A stretch of DNA of 64,000 nucleotides from Azospirillum sp051124815. GTDB taxonomy: Bacteria; Pseudomonadota; Alphaproteobacteria; Azospirillales; Azospirillaceae. Positions 8,142 through 16,898 of the stretch are shown one piece after another; position 1 is the first letter of the stretch; each line of letters begins with the position of its first letter. The notes beneath the pieces were generated by a model. It was given only the letters and a program-made list of their open reading frames with translations, ran no database searches and was not told the origin of the DNA. A program made the translations under genes and the position numbers. The stretch is taken from the NCBI RefSeq assembly GCF_051124815.1, contig NZ_CP118488.1, positions 1 to 64,000 on the forward strand, in the 5' to 3' direction.

Positions 8142-8914
8142 CCGAATTCATGTCCCGTGAGGAGTTCCGCGCCGCCCTTTATGCCATCGGCGAGCGGCAG
8201 TATCACGACCTCCACCCCTTCCATCAGCTGCTCCACGGCGGGAAGCTGCAGAAGGGCCAGATCCAGGCCTGGGCGCTGAACCGCTTCTATTATCAGGTGT
8301 CGATTCCGCGCAAGGACCTGACCATCATGTCGCGGATGGACGACCAGGCGATGCGCCGCGCCTGGATGCAGCGGGTACTCGATCACGACGGGCTGACCCA
8401 GACCGGCGAACTGGACGAGACGAAGGTCGGCGGTATCGAACGCTGGCTGCGCCTGACCGACGGGCTGGGGCTTGACCGCGATTACGTGAAATCGCTGGAA
8501 GGTATCCTGCCCGCCACCCGCTTCGCGGTGGACGCCTATGTCAACTTCGTCCGCGACCATTCCCTGCTGGAAGCCGTCGCCTCCTCGCTGACCGAGTTGT
8601 TCGCGCCCTCGATCCACCGCGAGCGCATCGCCGGCTTCGAGCAGAACTATGCCTTCGCCAACGACAGCACGCTGTCCTACTTCCGCAAGCGTCTGGACGA
8701 AGCGCCGCGCGACGTCGAGTTCGGGCTGGAATACGTGCTGACCAATGCCCATACAGCAGAACAGCAGCGGCAATGCCTGCGCGCCCTGCGCTTCAAGACG
8801 GAGCTGCTGTGGGCGCAGCTGGATGCCCTGCACCACGCCTATGTCACCCCCAACCTGATCCCGCCCGGCGCCTTCGTGCCGGAGGACATGGAACCGACAC
8901 GGTACAGCCGGTGA
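8138..8914 (+). CDS. pqqC: pyrroloquinoline-quinone synthase PqqC
   Basis: Cofactor-free oxidase that performs the last ring closure and eight-electron oxidation to PQQ. 258 residues, all-helical family. Conserved stretches visible are HPFHQLLHGGKL, LNRFYYQ, RVLDHDG and FAVDAYVNF. It starts at the ATG overlapping the pqqB stop and ends in an overlap with the GTG of pqqD. PqqC and PqqD are separate here, unlike organisms in which they are fused. Confidence 0.96.
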   Translation: MTEFMSREEFRAALYAIGERQYHDLHPFHQLLHGGKLQKGQIQAWALNRFYYQVSIPRKDLTIMSRMDDQAMRRAWMQRVLDHDGLTQTGELDETKVGGIERWLRLTDGLGLDRDYVKSLEGILPATRFAVDAYVNFVRDHSLLEAVASSLTELFAPSIHRERIAGFEQNYAFANDSTLSYFRKRLDEAPRDVEFGLEYVLTNAHTAEQQRQCLRALRFKTELLWAQLDALHHAYVTPNLIPPGAFVPEDMEPTRYSR

Positions 8915-9207
8915 ACGCAATCGCCCCCCACGTTGCCGAGACCGACCGGCTCCGGCTGGCCCCCGGCGTCATGCTGCGCAACGACCGCCGCCGCGACCAG
9001 TGGATGCTGATGGGGCCGGAGCGGCTCCTGGTGCTGGACGAGATGGCGCTGGCGATCGTCCGCGCCTGCGTCGGGCCGGAAATCGCCGATGTGGCGGCCG
9101 GCATCGACCGGCTGACCGTGGAATATGATGCCCCGCGCACCGAGGTAGCCGCCGACGTGCTGGAGATGCTGACCGACCTGCGCAACAAGGGGTATGTCGT
9201 CACATGA
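8911..9207 (+). CDS. pqqD: PqqA-binding chaperone PqqD
   Basis: 98-residue winged-helix peptide chaperone (RRE type) that delivers PqqA to the radical SAM enzyme PqqE. Recognisable family features are RLAPGVMLRNDRRRDQWML and the C-terminal LRNKGYV. The start is a GTG at 8911 overlapping the pqqC stop codon; an open extension runs further upstream but only shadows pqqC. pqqE follows after a gap holding a strong ribosome-binding site. Confidence 0.93.
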   Translation: MNAIAPHVAETDRLRLAPGVMLRNDRRRDQWMLMGPERLLVLDEMALAIVRACVGPEIADVAAGIDRLTVEYDAPRTEVAADVLEMLTDLRNKGYVVT

Positions 9208-9244
9208 GATGCCCCAGGAGGTGCGTCCCCAGGAGGAACGTTCG

Positions 9245-10363
9245 ATGAGCTGCGCCCTGCCCGCCTTCGCCGCCGCGTCCAATGCCGAGCCGGCCCCGCC
9301 CTTCGCCGTGCTGATGGAGCTGACGCACCGCTGCCCGCTGCGCTGCCCCTACTGCTCCAACCCGGTGGCGCTCGACCCCGCCAGCGCCGAGCTGGACACC
9401 GCAACCTGGAAGCGCGTGCTGGACGAGGCGGCCGACGTCGGCGCCCTGCAGGTTCATTTCTCCGGTGGCGAGCCCTGCGTCCGCAAGGATCTGGAGGATC
9501 TGGTCGCCCACGCGACCGAGATCGGCCTCTACAGCAATCTCATCACGTCTGCCGTGCTGCTCGACCAGGCTCGGCTGGAGCGGTTGCAGCAGGCCGGGCT
9601 GCAGCATGTGCAGATCAGCCTGCAGGATGCGGAAGCCGCCGGGGCCGACCGTGTCGGCGGCTTCAAGGGCGGCCATGCCAAGAAGCTGGAGGTCGCGCGG
9701 GCGGTGGTCCGGCAGGGTCTGGCGCTGACCATCAATGCGGTGCTGCATCGCCACAACATCGACCGGGTGAACGACGTCATTGATCTGGCAATGGACCTCG
9801 GCGCCGGGCGGATCGAGATCGCCAACGTGCAGTATTACGGCTGGGCCCTCGCCAACCGCGCGGCGCTGATGCCGTCGCGCGACCAGTTGCTGGCGATGGA
9901 TGCCGCGGTTCGCGCCCGGCTGCCTGAACTGGCCGGTCGGATCGTGGTGGATTACGTCGTGCCCGATTATTACGCCCGCCGGCCGAAAAGCTGCATGGGT
10001 GGCTGGGCACGCCGCTTCATGAACGTGAACCCGCGCGGCCGGGTCCTGCCCTGCCATGCGGCCGAGACGATTCCGGGGATGGAGTTCGAGACGGTGCACG
10101 ACCGCAGCCTGTCCGACATCTGGCGGGACGGCCCGGCCTTCACCCGTTACCGCGGCACCGCCTGGATGCCGGAGCCCTGCCAGTCCTGCGACCATAAGGA
10201 AGAGGATTGGGGCGGCTGCCGCTGTCAGGCGCTGGCGCTGGCGGGCAGCGCGGATGCCACCGACCCCGTCTGCGAACTGTCGCCCGCCCATGCGGATGTC
10301 GCCGTGCTGCGCGACCGCGACGCCGCGGCGCTGGGGACGGAGTGGACCTATCGCGGCGCCTGA
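9245..10363 (+). CDS. pqqE: PqqA peptide cyclase PqqE (radical SAM/SPASM)
   Basis: Radical SAM enzyme that forms the carbon-carbon bond between Glu and Tyr of PqqA. The [4Fe-4S]/SAM motif CPLRCPYC lies near the N-terminus. The SPASM-type C-terminal cysteines appear as CMGG, PCHAAE, CQSC, CRC and CELSP. I chose the ATG at 9245 (372 residues) because AGGAGG sits at 9231-9236 with 8-nt spacing. An in-frame ATG at 9194 inside pqqD would add 17 residues. It is the last gene of the operon; no pqqF/pqqG protease is present nearby. Confidence 0.95.
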   Translation: MSCALPAFAAASNAEPAPPFAVLMELTHRCPLRCPYCSNPVALDPASAELDTATWKRVLDEAADVGALQVHFSGGEPCVRKDLEDLVAHATEIGLYSNLITSAVLLDQARLERLQQAGLQHVQISLQDAEAAGADRVGGFKGGHAKKLEVARAVVRQGLALTINAVLHRHNIDRVNDVIDLAMDLGAGRIEIANVQYYGWALANRAALMPSRDQLLAMDAAVRARLPELAGRIVVDYVVPDYYARRPKSCMGGWARRFMNVNPRGRVLPCHAAETIPGMEFETVHDRSLSDIWRDGPAFTRYRGTAWMPEPCQSCDHKEEDWGGCRCQALALAGSADATDPVCELSPAHADVAVLRDRDAAALGTEWTYRGA

Positions 10364-10373
10364 CTTTCCGTCT

Positions 10374-10793
10374 CTATAAAAAGCGTTCGAGCACCATCTG
10401 CGTCGTCACGTCGGCAACGCCGGGCAGTCCGGCGATGGCGGCGCGGATCGCTTCGATACCGCGGATGTCGGGCGCCTCCGCCCGGATGACCAGATCGATG
10501 GCCCCGGCCACCGCATCCATCGCGACGATGCCGGGAATCCGCCGCAACTTGGGAACCAGTTGGGCACAGGTCCGCCCAGGCTCATGGCGCAGTAGGAAAT
10601 AGGCGGCGACACCGTCGGCGGCCGGGCCTTCCTCGACCGTCGTGAAGCCGCGGATCACTCCCGACTTCAGCAGCCGGTCCAACCGCTCCTGGGTGGCGCT
10701 GCGCGACAGCCCGACGTCACGGGCCAGCGCCACCAGCGTCCGCCGGGCGTCCTTGCGCAAGGCCGCCAGCAAAAGCCTGTCCTTCTCGTCCAT
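10374..10793 (-). CDS. Lrp/AsnC-family transcriptional regulator
   Basis: 139-residue regulator with an N-terminal AsnC-type helix-turn-helix (DEKDRLLLAALRKDARRTLV through SRSATQERLDRLLKSGVI) and a C-terminal RAM ligand-binding domain (about residues 60-135). The start at 10793 (ATGGACGAG) is chosen because the family begins this way; the 24-residue upstream extension is not conserved-looking. It is divergent from the isochorismatase-like gene at 10928, which it probably regulates; the effector is unknown. It converges with pqqE with only 10 bp between stops. Confidence 0.9.
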   Translation of the reverse strand: MDEKDRLLLAALRKDARRTLVALARDVGLSRSATQERLDRLLKSGVIRGFTTVEEGPAADGVAAYFLLRHEPGRTCAQLVPKLRRIPGIVAMDAVAGAIDLVIRAEAPDIRGIEAIRAAIAGLPGVADVTTQMVLERFL

Positions 10794-10927
10794 CCCCGTC
10801 CCCACACACCTGCGCCCACGCCCGGCGGCGAAATGCCGGTCGCCCGGCATCTTGCCGGGCTGCAACCGGCCGTCTTTCGGCGGAACCTAGCGGACAGGGA
10901 CCATGGACGATTTGCACGGAGTATCCA

Positions 10928-11488
10928 ATGACCTTGCTTCCGGACGCCTCGCTTCTGCTGCTGGTGGACATGCAGCGCGCCTTCGACGAACCGTCCTGGC
11001 CGAAGCGCTGGAACCGCGCGGCCGATCACAACGGCCTGCGCCTTCTTCAAGCCTGGCGGCGCAGCGGCCGGCCGGTCATCCATGTGCGTCACGATTCGGT
11101 GGGGCCGGCCTCCACCCTTCGCGTTGGGCAGCCCGGCAACCGCTTCCGCGAAGGATTCGAGCCGCTGGACAATGAGGCGGTCGTCAGCAAGAGCGTGAAT
11201 TCGGCCTTCATCGGCACCGACCTGGATTTGCGGCTGCGCCGGCTCGGCATCGAACGGCTGGTGGTGTTCGGCATCTCGACCGACATGTGCGTTTCAACCA
11301 CGATTCGCACCGGCGCCAACATGGGATGGCCGATCACGCTGGTCAGCGACGCCTGCGATTGCTTCGAACTGCCGGACGGCCAGGGCGGGACGATCCCGGC
11401 GGAGCAGGTCCACGCTGTCCATGTCGCTACGCTGCGCTATGAGTTCTGCGAGGTGACCACCACCGCCGGGATCATCGAGAGGCTGTAA
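10928..11488 (+). CDS. isochorismatase-family cysteine hydrolase
   Basis: 186-residue hydrolase. The family catalytic triad is visible as Asp14 (LLLLVDMQ), a lysine in SKSVNSAF and a cysteine in GISTDMCVSTTIR. Such enzymes hydrolyse isochorismate, nicotinamide, carbamoyl groups or ureido compounds, and the substrate cannot be read from sequence. Full length for the family. It is divergent from an Lrp-type regulator at 10793, suggesting amino-acid- or amide-responsive control. Confidence 0.85.
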   Translation: MTLLPDASLLLLVDMQRAFDEPSWPKRWNRAADHNGLRLLQAWRRSGRPVIHVRHDSVGPASTLRVGQPGNRFREGFEPLDNEAVVSKSVNSAFIGTDLDLRLRRLGIERLVVFGISTDMCVSTTIRTGANMGWPITLVSDACDCFELPDGQGGTIPAEQVHAVHVATLRYEFCEVTTTAGIIERL

Positions 11489-11516
11489 TTCACCGGGCGC
11501 GTCGGGCGAGGACCGT

Positions 11517-11693
11517 TCAGGCCTTGTCGCCCGATCCCCCCTTCTTACCGCCGCCGTCCTGCTTGTTGACCGTCGCCCAGGCGCGCCGTTCGGCCTCGTC
11601 GTGGGAGACGCCACGCTTTTCGTACCCTTCCTCGATATGCTCGGCCTTGCGTTTCTGCTTGTCGGTGTATTTGTCCTTGTCGCCCTGGGACAT
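11517..11693 (-). CDS. small conserved Lys-rich protein, often annotated as plasmid stabilisation protein
   Basis: 58-residue hydrophilic protein matching a widespread proteobacterial family with the core KYTDKQKRKAEHIEEGYE, then ERRAWATVNK and a Gly/Lys-rich tail. The family name plasmid stabilisation is historical and its function is not established. The start at 11693 has a good GGGAGGA ribosome-binding site; a 26-residue upstream extension is open but lacks one. It converges with the hydrolase gene. Confidence 0.75.
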   Translation of the reverse strand: MSQGDKDKYTDKQKRKAEHIEEGYEKRGVSHDEAERRAWATVNKQDGGGKKGGSGDKA

Positions 11694-11861
11694 CGGGTCC
11701 TCCCGTTGCGGTTTCCCACTGAACAGCGCGACCCGATGGGAAGTTCCTCCGCGGAATAGGCTGAAACGCATATCCGGGACCGGACAGACGAAAAGCGCGG
11801 CTTGCCGTGAGCGGCGCCGTCACCCATCCTTTCCCCAATACTTTCAGGGGGAGGTTCCGGG

Positions 11862-12794
11862 GTGTTCACGATCTTCAACAAGGGCCGCGCCATGATGGGG
11901 GCGGCGGTGCTGGCGTTCGGACTGGTCGCCGGCACGGCGCAGGCGGCGGACGCGGTCCGCGTCGGGTCGAAGCTGGATGCGGAAAGCGGGCTGCTCGGCA
12001 CCATGATCCTCCAGGTTCTGCAGGCGAACGGCATACCGACGGAAAACAAGATCCAGTTGGGTCCGACCAAGATCGTGCGCGGCGCGCTGCTGTCCGGCGA
12101 GATCGACATCTATCCCGAATACACCGGCAACGGCGCCTTCTTCTTCAACATCGACAGCGATCCGGCCTGGAAGAAGGCGGGCGCCGGCTATGACAAGGTC
12201 CGGCAGCTCGACAAGGAAAAGAACAACATCGTCTGGCTGAAGCCGGCCCCGGCCAACAACACCTGGGCGCTGGCCGTGCGCCATGACGTGGCCGACGCCA
12301 ACAAGCTGAAGACGATGGAGGATTTCGCCAAGTGGGTGTCCGGCGGCGGCAAGGCGAAGGTCGCTGCCTCCGCCGAGTTCGTGGAGAGCCCGGCGGCCCT
12401 GCCCTCTTTCCAGCAGACCTACGGCTTCACGCTGAAGCCCGACCAGCTGCTCGTGTTGGCCGGCGGCGACACCGCAGCGACCATCCGCGCGGCGGCGGAG
12501 CAGACCTCCGGCGTCAACACCGCCATGGTCTACGGCACCGACGGCGCCATCGCGGCGCTGGACCTTGTGGTCCTGGACGACACCAAGGGCGCGCAGATGG
12601 TGTATGAGCCGGCGCCGACCGTCCGCGAATCGGTGCTGGCGGCGCACCCGAAGATCGCCGACCTGCTGAACCCGGTCTTCGCCAGCCTGGATGCGGAAAC
12701 GCTGCGCAGTCTGAACGCCAAGATCTCGGTGGAGGGGCAGGACCAGAAGCAGGTCGCCACCGAGTACCTGAAGTCCAAGGGCTTCCTGAAGTAA
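11862..12794 (+). CDS. osmoprotectant ABC transporter substrate-binding protein (OsmF/YehZ-like)
   Basis: Periplasmic solute-binding protein of the OpuAC/OsmF family (310 residues) with an N-terminal signal peptide ending near AQAAD. The core shows VGSKLDAESGLLGTMI, GEIDIYPEYTGNG and NNTWALAVR, typical of glycine-betaine/choline-binding family members. Starts at GTG 11862 behind AGGGGGAGG. It is first in a four-gene operon followed by permease, ATPase and second permease, the same composition as yehZYXW. Binding of glycine betaine or a related quaternary amine is inferred from the family. Confidence 0.88.
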   Translation: MFTIFNKGRAMMGAAVLAFGLVAGTAQAADAVRVGSKLDAESGLLGTMILQVLQANGIPTENKIQLGPTKIVRGALLSGEIDIYPEYTGNGAFFFNIDSDPAWKKAGAGYDKVRQLDKEKNNIVWLKPAPANNTWALAVRHDVADANKLKTMEDFAKWVSGGGKAKVAASAEFVESPAALPSFQQTYGFTLKPDQLLVLAGGDTAATIRAAAEQTSGVNTAMVYGTDGAIAALDLVVLDDTKGAQMVYEPAPTVRESVLAAHPKIADLLNPVFASLDAETLRSLNAKISVEGQDQKQVATEYLKSKGFLK

Positions 12795-12803
12795 GCCGAC
12801 GAC

Positions 12804-13988
12804 GTGACCAGCCGCCTGCGCCTGCACAACCGCGTCGCCCTGCTGATGGCTCTGGCCGCCCTGGCCGGCGCCGTCGCTTTGCCGTTCCTCGGCTTCGCGC
12901 CCAACCGACTGCTGTCGGGCCGGCCGGTGCCGCTGTGGGCGGCGGTGCAGGGATTGGGCGGGGCCGTGGCCCTGCTGCCGGGGCTGGTCCTGCTGGCGGC
13001 GCCCTTCCTGCGGCCCGGCCGCTTCGGCCTCGGCCTGACCGTCGCGGCCGGCGGACTGTTCACGGCCGGGCTGGTCTGGCTGGCGGGCGCCCAGGCGGAA
13101 GCACTGGCGCAGGGGGCGTCCACGGCGGCGCGGACCTCCTTCGCCTCAGGTTTCTGGGTGATGGCGGCGGCGGGTCTGCTGGCGGCGGTCGATGCCGCTC
13201 GGCGGCTGGGGCTGGGTGCCGTCGGCCGGTTGGCGGTCGGCGCGGCGATCGCCGCGCTGGTGGCGCTGCAGTTGGTTTCCGGCCATCTCGACGCGCTGTC
13301 GATCCTCAAGGAATACGCCAACCGCCGCGACGTGTTCGCCGACGCCGTGCTGCGTCACGCCATGCTGGTGGCGGCGGCACTGGCGCCGACGCTGCTGATC
13401 GGCGTGCCGCTGGGCGTGGCGGCCCATCGGGTGCAGGCGGTCGGACGCGCGGTTTTCCCGGTCCTGAATGTGGTGCAGACGGTGCCGTCCATCGCCCTGT
13501 TCGGGCTGCTGATGGCGCCGCTGGCCGCGCTGGGTGCGATGCTTCCGGGATCGGGGATCAGCGGGGTCGGGCCGCTGCCGGCGGTGATCGCGCTGACGCT
13601 TTATTCGCTGCTGCCGATCGTGCGAAACACCGCGGTCGGACTGGACGGCGTTCCCGCCCCGGTGCGGGAAGCCGCGAGGGGCATGGGGCTGACGCCGCGC
13701 CAGATCTTCCTGCGCGTCGACCTGCCGCTGGCCCTGCCGGTGTTCCTGTCGGGGCTGCGCATCACCGTGGTCCAGGCGGTCGGGCTGGCGGCAGTCGCCG
13801 CGCTGATCGGCGCCGGAGGCTTGGGCGCCATCATGTTCCAGGGGCTTTTCGCCAACGCGCTGGACCTCGTGCTGCTGGGGGCCGTTCCCGTCATTCTGCT
13901 GGCGGTGGCGGCCGACGCCCTGCTGTCCATCGGCATCGCCGCCGCCACCCACCGCATCGGCGTTCTGCCGGGAAGGAGTGCGCCATGA
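12804..13988 (+). CDS. osmoprotectant ABC transporter permease (YehY-like)
   Basis: 394-residue inner-membrane permease. The N-terminal half has several additional hydrophobic segments (about residues 10-170), and the C-terminal half carries the BPD_transp_1 domain with the EAA-like loop EAARGMGLTPRQIFLRVDLP. The long N-terminal extension is characteristic of YehY rather than short OpuABB-type permeases. GTG start 9 bp after the binding-protein gene; its stop overlaps the ATPase start by 4 bp. Confidence 0.88.
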   Translation: MTSRLRLHNRVALLMALAALAGAVALPFLGFAPNRLLSGRPVPLWAAVQGLGGAVALLPGLVLLAAPFLRPGRFGLGLTVAAGGLFTAGLVWLAGAQAEALAQGASTAARTSFASGFWVMAAAGLLAAVDAARRLGLGAVGRLAVGAAIAALVALQLVSGHLDALSILKEYANRRDVFADAVLRHAMLVAAALAPTLLIGVPLGVAAHRVQAVGRAVFPVLNVVQTVPSIALFGLLMAPLAALGAMLPGSGISGVGPLPAVIALTLYSLLPIVRNTAVGLDGVPAPVREAARGMGLTPRQIFLRVDLPLALPVFLSGLRITVVQAVGLAAVAALIGAGGLGAIMFQGLFANALDLVLLGAVPVILLAVAADALLSIGIAAATHRIGVLPGRSAP

Positions 13989-14929
13989 TCGAATTCGAGC
14001 GCGTGACCAAGCGCTTCGGCTCCTGGACGGCGGTCGATGCCGTCTCCTTCACCGTGGCGGAGGGGGAGTTCCGCGTGCTGATCGGGCCGTCCGGCTCCGG
14101 CAAATCGACGGTGCTGCGGATGATCAACCGGCTGATCCCCGCCGACGAGGGCGCCATCCGCATCGACGGCGAGGACATCGCCTCGCTGAAGCCGGAGGAG
14201 CTTCGCCGGCGCATGGGCTACGTCATCCAGTCGGTCGGGCTGTTCCCGCACTGGACGGTGGAGCGCAACATCGCCACCGTTCCCGGCCTGCTCGGCTGGC
14301 CCAGGGCGCGCATCCGCGACCGGGTGACCGAACTGCTGGAGTTGTTGAACCTCGACCCCCGCCGTTACCGCACCGCCTACCCGCACCAGCTGTCCGGCGG
14401 ACAACAGCAGCGCGTCGGCGTCGCCCGCGCGCTGGCGGCGGAACCGCGTATCCTGCTGATGGACGAGCCGTTCAGCGCGCTCGACCCCATCACACGCGCC
14501 AGCCTGCAGACGGAACTGTCGGCCATCCACCGCCGCACCGGCACCACCGTGGTCTTCGTCACCCACGACATGGACGAGGCGCTCAGGCTGGGCGACAGCA
14601 TCGCGGTGATGGACCATGGCCGGCTGATCCAGTGCGCCTCCCCGCTCGACATCCTGACCCGCCCGGCCAGTCCGCTGGTGCGCGACCTCGTCGGGCGCGA
14701 GGAATGGGGGTTGAAACGGCTGGCGGTGGAGACGGTCGGCGACCGCGCCCGCCGGCAGGAAAGCGCGGCCGGCGAACCGCTGGCCGCCGAGACCCCGCTG
14801 CACCGCGCCCTGTCGGAAATGGTCGCCCGCGGCACCGAACGGCTGCCGGTGGTGGACGGCGACGGCCGGCCGGCCGGCGTGCTGCACCTGTCCGACCTCG
14901 TGCGCCCCGACGCGGGTGGAACGGCATGA
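13985..14929 (+). CDS. osmoprotectant ABC transporter ATPase with CBS region (YehX/OpuAA-like)
   Basis: 314-residue ATPase. Walker A is GPSGSGKST (about residues 37-45), the signature is LSGGQQQR, Walker B is ILLMDEPFSALD and the switch histidine is in VTHDMDEAL. After the ABC domain (to about 240) the C-terminal part TPLHRALSEMVARGTERLPVVDGDGRPAG resembles a CBS module; OpuA-type ATPases use these to sense ionic strength. Only about one CBS repeat is visible. Overlaps both neighbours by 4 bp. Confidence 0.9.
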   Translation: MIEFERVTKRFGSWTAVDAVSFTVAEGEFRVLIGPSGSGKSTVLRMINRLIPADEGAIRIDGEDIASLKPEELRRRMGYVIQSVGLFPHWTVERNIATVPGLLGWPRARIRDRVTELLELLNLDPRRYRTAYPHQLSGGQQQRVGVARALAAEPRILLMDEPFSALDPITRASLQTELSAIHRRTGTTVVFVTHDMDEALRLGDSIAVMDHGRLIQCASPLDILTRPASPLVRDLVGREEWGLKRLAVETVGDRARRQESAAGEPLAAETPLHRALSEMVARGTERLPVVDGDGRPAGVLHLSDLVRPDAGGTA

Positions 14930-15684
14930 CCGTCGCCGGCATGGCTCCGCGTGAATTTCTGACCGACCGGCTGATGCTGGGTCTGGTGGCGCTGGTGGCG
15001 CTGGTGCTCGGCATGCCCTCGCTGAAGCCGCTGTTCGCCACGCTCTATCCAGGCCTCGACCGCCCACTGTACGAGGCGGAGAGCTTCGTCCGCCTGACGC
15101 TCGACCACATGGCGCTGGTCGGCATCTCCAGCCTCGCCGCGATCCTGCTCGGCGGCGGGGCCGGCATCGCCGTCACGCGCCCGTGGGGGCGGGAGTTCCG
15201 CGGCCTGCTGGAAACCGTCGCCACCATGGGCCAGACCTTTCCGCCGGTGGCGGTGCTGGCGCTGGCGGTGCCGGTGATGGGATTCGGGCCGGAACCGGCG
15301 CTGATCGCGCTGACGCTCTACGCCCTGCTGCCGGTGGTGGAGAACACGGTGGCCGGGCTGGACGGCGTTCCCGCCCCGGTGCTGGACTCCGCCCGCGGCC
15401 TCGGCATGGGACCGGCGGAGGTGCTGTTCCGGGTGGAGTTGCCGCTGGCCGCCCCGGTGATCCTTGCCGGCGTGCGCACCGCCGTCATCATCAATGTCGG
15501 CACCGCCGCCATCGCGTCGACCGTCGGCGCCAAGACCCTGGGCCTGCCCATCATCGTCGGCTTGAACGGCTCCAACCAGGCCTACGTCATCCAGGGCGCC
15601 CTGATCGTTGCCGCGCTTGCCGTGGTGATCGATGCCGGTTTCGACCGTCTGGCCGGATGGCTGACACGTTGGTCACAACGCTGA
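14926..15684 (+). CDS. osmoprotectant ABC transporter permease (YehW-like)
   Basis: 252-residue permease with about six membrane segments and the EAA loop DSARGLGMGPAEVLFRVELP, paralogous to the C-terminal half of the other permease. It starts at the ATG overlapping the ATPase stop and is the last gene of the operon. Together the two permeases and the ATPase would form the membrane complex served by the OsmF-like protein. Beyond the stop the sequence becomes A/T-rich. Confidence 0.88.
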   Translation: MTVAGMAPREFLTDRLMLGLVALVALVLGMPSLKPLFATLYPGLDRPLYEAESFVRLTLDHMALVGISSLAAILLGGGAGIAVTRPWGREFRGLLETVATMGQTFPPVAVLALAVPVMGFGPEPALIALTLYALLPVVENTVAGLDGVPAPVLDSARGLGMGPAEVLFRVELPLAAPVILAGVRTAVIINVGTAAIASTVGAKTLGLPIIVGLNGSNQAYVIQGALIVAALAVVIDAGFDRLAGWLTRWSQR

Positions 15685-15925
15685 AAAGCCGCGATATTTC
15701 AGATAGTTATCTTGCGCGAGACACTTAATATTCTTTTAGTATTCCGGTAAGAAACAGTTAGTACCCGAAAGCCGATTAGCGCGCTTATGGTCGCTTCCGA
15801 ACACAGGCCGTTCGGAATGCAACATCGCCGCATCCGCCTCCGCCTAACTGAAGAGGGGAGCATTGGGGCGCCGCGAAGAAAAAACCCCGCATCCGGACGG
15901 TCCCCAATTCAGGGAGACCGCCACC
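15685..15925. other. A/T-rich intergenic region upstream of the E1 genes
   Basis: No gene seen. The first 100 bp are much richer in A/T than the surroundings (for example TTAATATTCTTTTAG at about 15725-15739) and probably hold the promoter of the E1 operon. I see no convincing -35/-10 pair or palindrome. The E1 alpha ribosome-binding site AGGGAGA is at 15911-15917. Confidence 0.4.
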
Positions 15926-16882
15926 ATGACCATCCATTCACTGGACCCCGTCCAGGCCCTGGAACGCATGATGCTGATCCGGGCCTATGAAGAAACCTTG
16001 ATCGACCTGCACGGGCGCGGGCGCGCCGCCGGGACCTGTACTTCTGTCGGGCAGGAAGCGCCGGCCGTCGGCGTCGTCTCGGCCCTGACCGCCGACGACC
16101 TGATCCTGACCAACCACCGCAGCGCCGGCCATCTGCTGGCCCGCGGCGCCGATCCCGGCCGCATGCTGGCCGAGGTGATGGGCAAGCGGGACGGTTATTG
16201 TGGCGGCAAGAGCGGATCGCTGCACATCTCCGCCAAGGAGTTGGGCGTCGTGCTGACCTCCACCATCGTCGGCGGCGAACTGGCGCTGGCGACCGGCGTC
16301 GGGCTGTCGCGAACCATGCTCAACGAACCCGGCATCGTCGCCTGCTTCTTCGGCGACGGGGCCGCCACCGAAGGGCGCTTCCAGGAATCGCTGAACCTTG
16401 CCGCGGTGTGGAAGCTGCCGATCCTCTATGTCTGCGAGAACAACCAGTGGCAGGCCTTCGTCCGCCGCAAGGAGACGATGATGGCCGACGGCATCGCCGG
16501 TCAGGCGGCGGCGTTGGGAGTGGAAAGCGCGGTGGTCGACGGCAACGATCCGCTGGCCGTGTTCGATGCCGCCGGCGCCGCCATTGATAGTATCCGCCGC
16601 ACCGGCAAACCCTTCCTGCTGGAGGCGAAGACCTACCGCCTGCGCGGCCATTTCGAGCCGGACGACCAGGGCTATGTCGACAAGGCCGAGTTGGCCCACT
16701 GGCGCGACCGCGACCCGATCCTGTGCCTGAGCGCCCGGCTGGAGCGCGAAGGCCGCCTGACCGCCGACGGTATCGCCGCCATCGAAGCCCGCGTCCGCGC
16801 CACGATGGAGGCCGCGACCGCCTTCGCCGACGCCAGCCCCTATCCGGGCCTCGATGCCCTGACCACCGACGTCTACGCCTGA
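15926..16882 (+). CDS. thiamine-diphosphate dehydrogenase E1 alpha (AcoA/PdhA-like)
   Basis: Alpha subunit (318 residues) of a heterotetrameric 2-oxo acid or acetoin dehydrogenase E1. The thiamine-diphosphate/Mg motif runs from GDGAATEG at residue 143 to ENN at 172-173, and the GGKSGSLH segment is typical of the family. The ATG at 15926 has AGGGAGA 8 bp upstream. It is followed 16 bp later by E1 beta. No lipoyl E2 or E3 gene adjoins, so the physiological substrate (pyruvate, acetoin or a branched oxo acid) is undecided; closeness to acoA-type proteins is a judgement from motif style. Confidence 0.85.
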   Translation: MTIHSLDPVQALERMMLIRAYEETLIDLHGRGRAAGTCTSVGQEAPAVGVVSALTADDLILTNHRSAGHLLARGADPGRMLAEVMGKRDGYCGGKSGSLHISAKELGVVLTSTIVGGELALATGVGLSRTMLNEPGIVACFFGDGAATEGRFQESLNLAAVWKLPILYVCENNQWQAFVRRKETMMADGIAGQAAALGVESAVVDGNDPLAVFDAAGAAIDSIRRTGKPFLLEAKTYRLRGHFEPDDQGYVDKAELAHWRDRDPILCLSARLEREGRLTADGIAAIEARVRATMEAATAFADASPYPGLDALTTDVYA

Positions 16883-16898
16883 GCGGAGGCCCATTACC

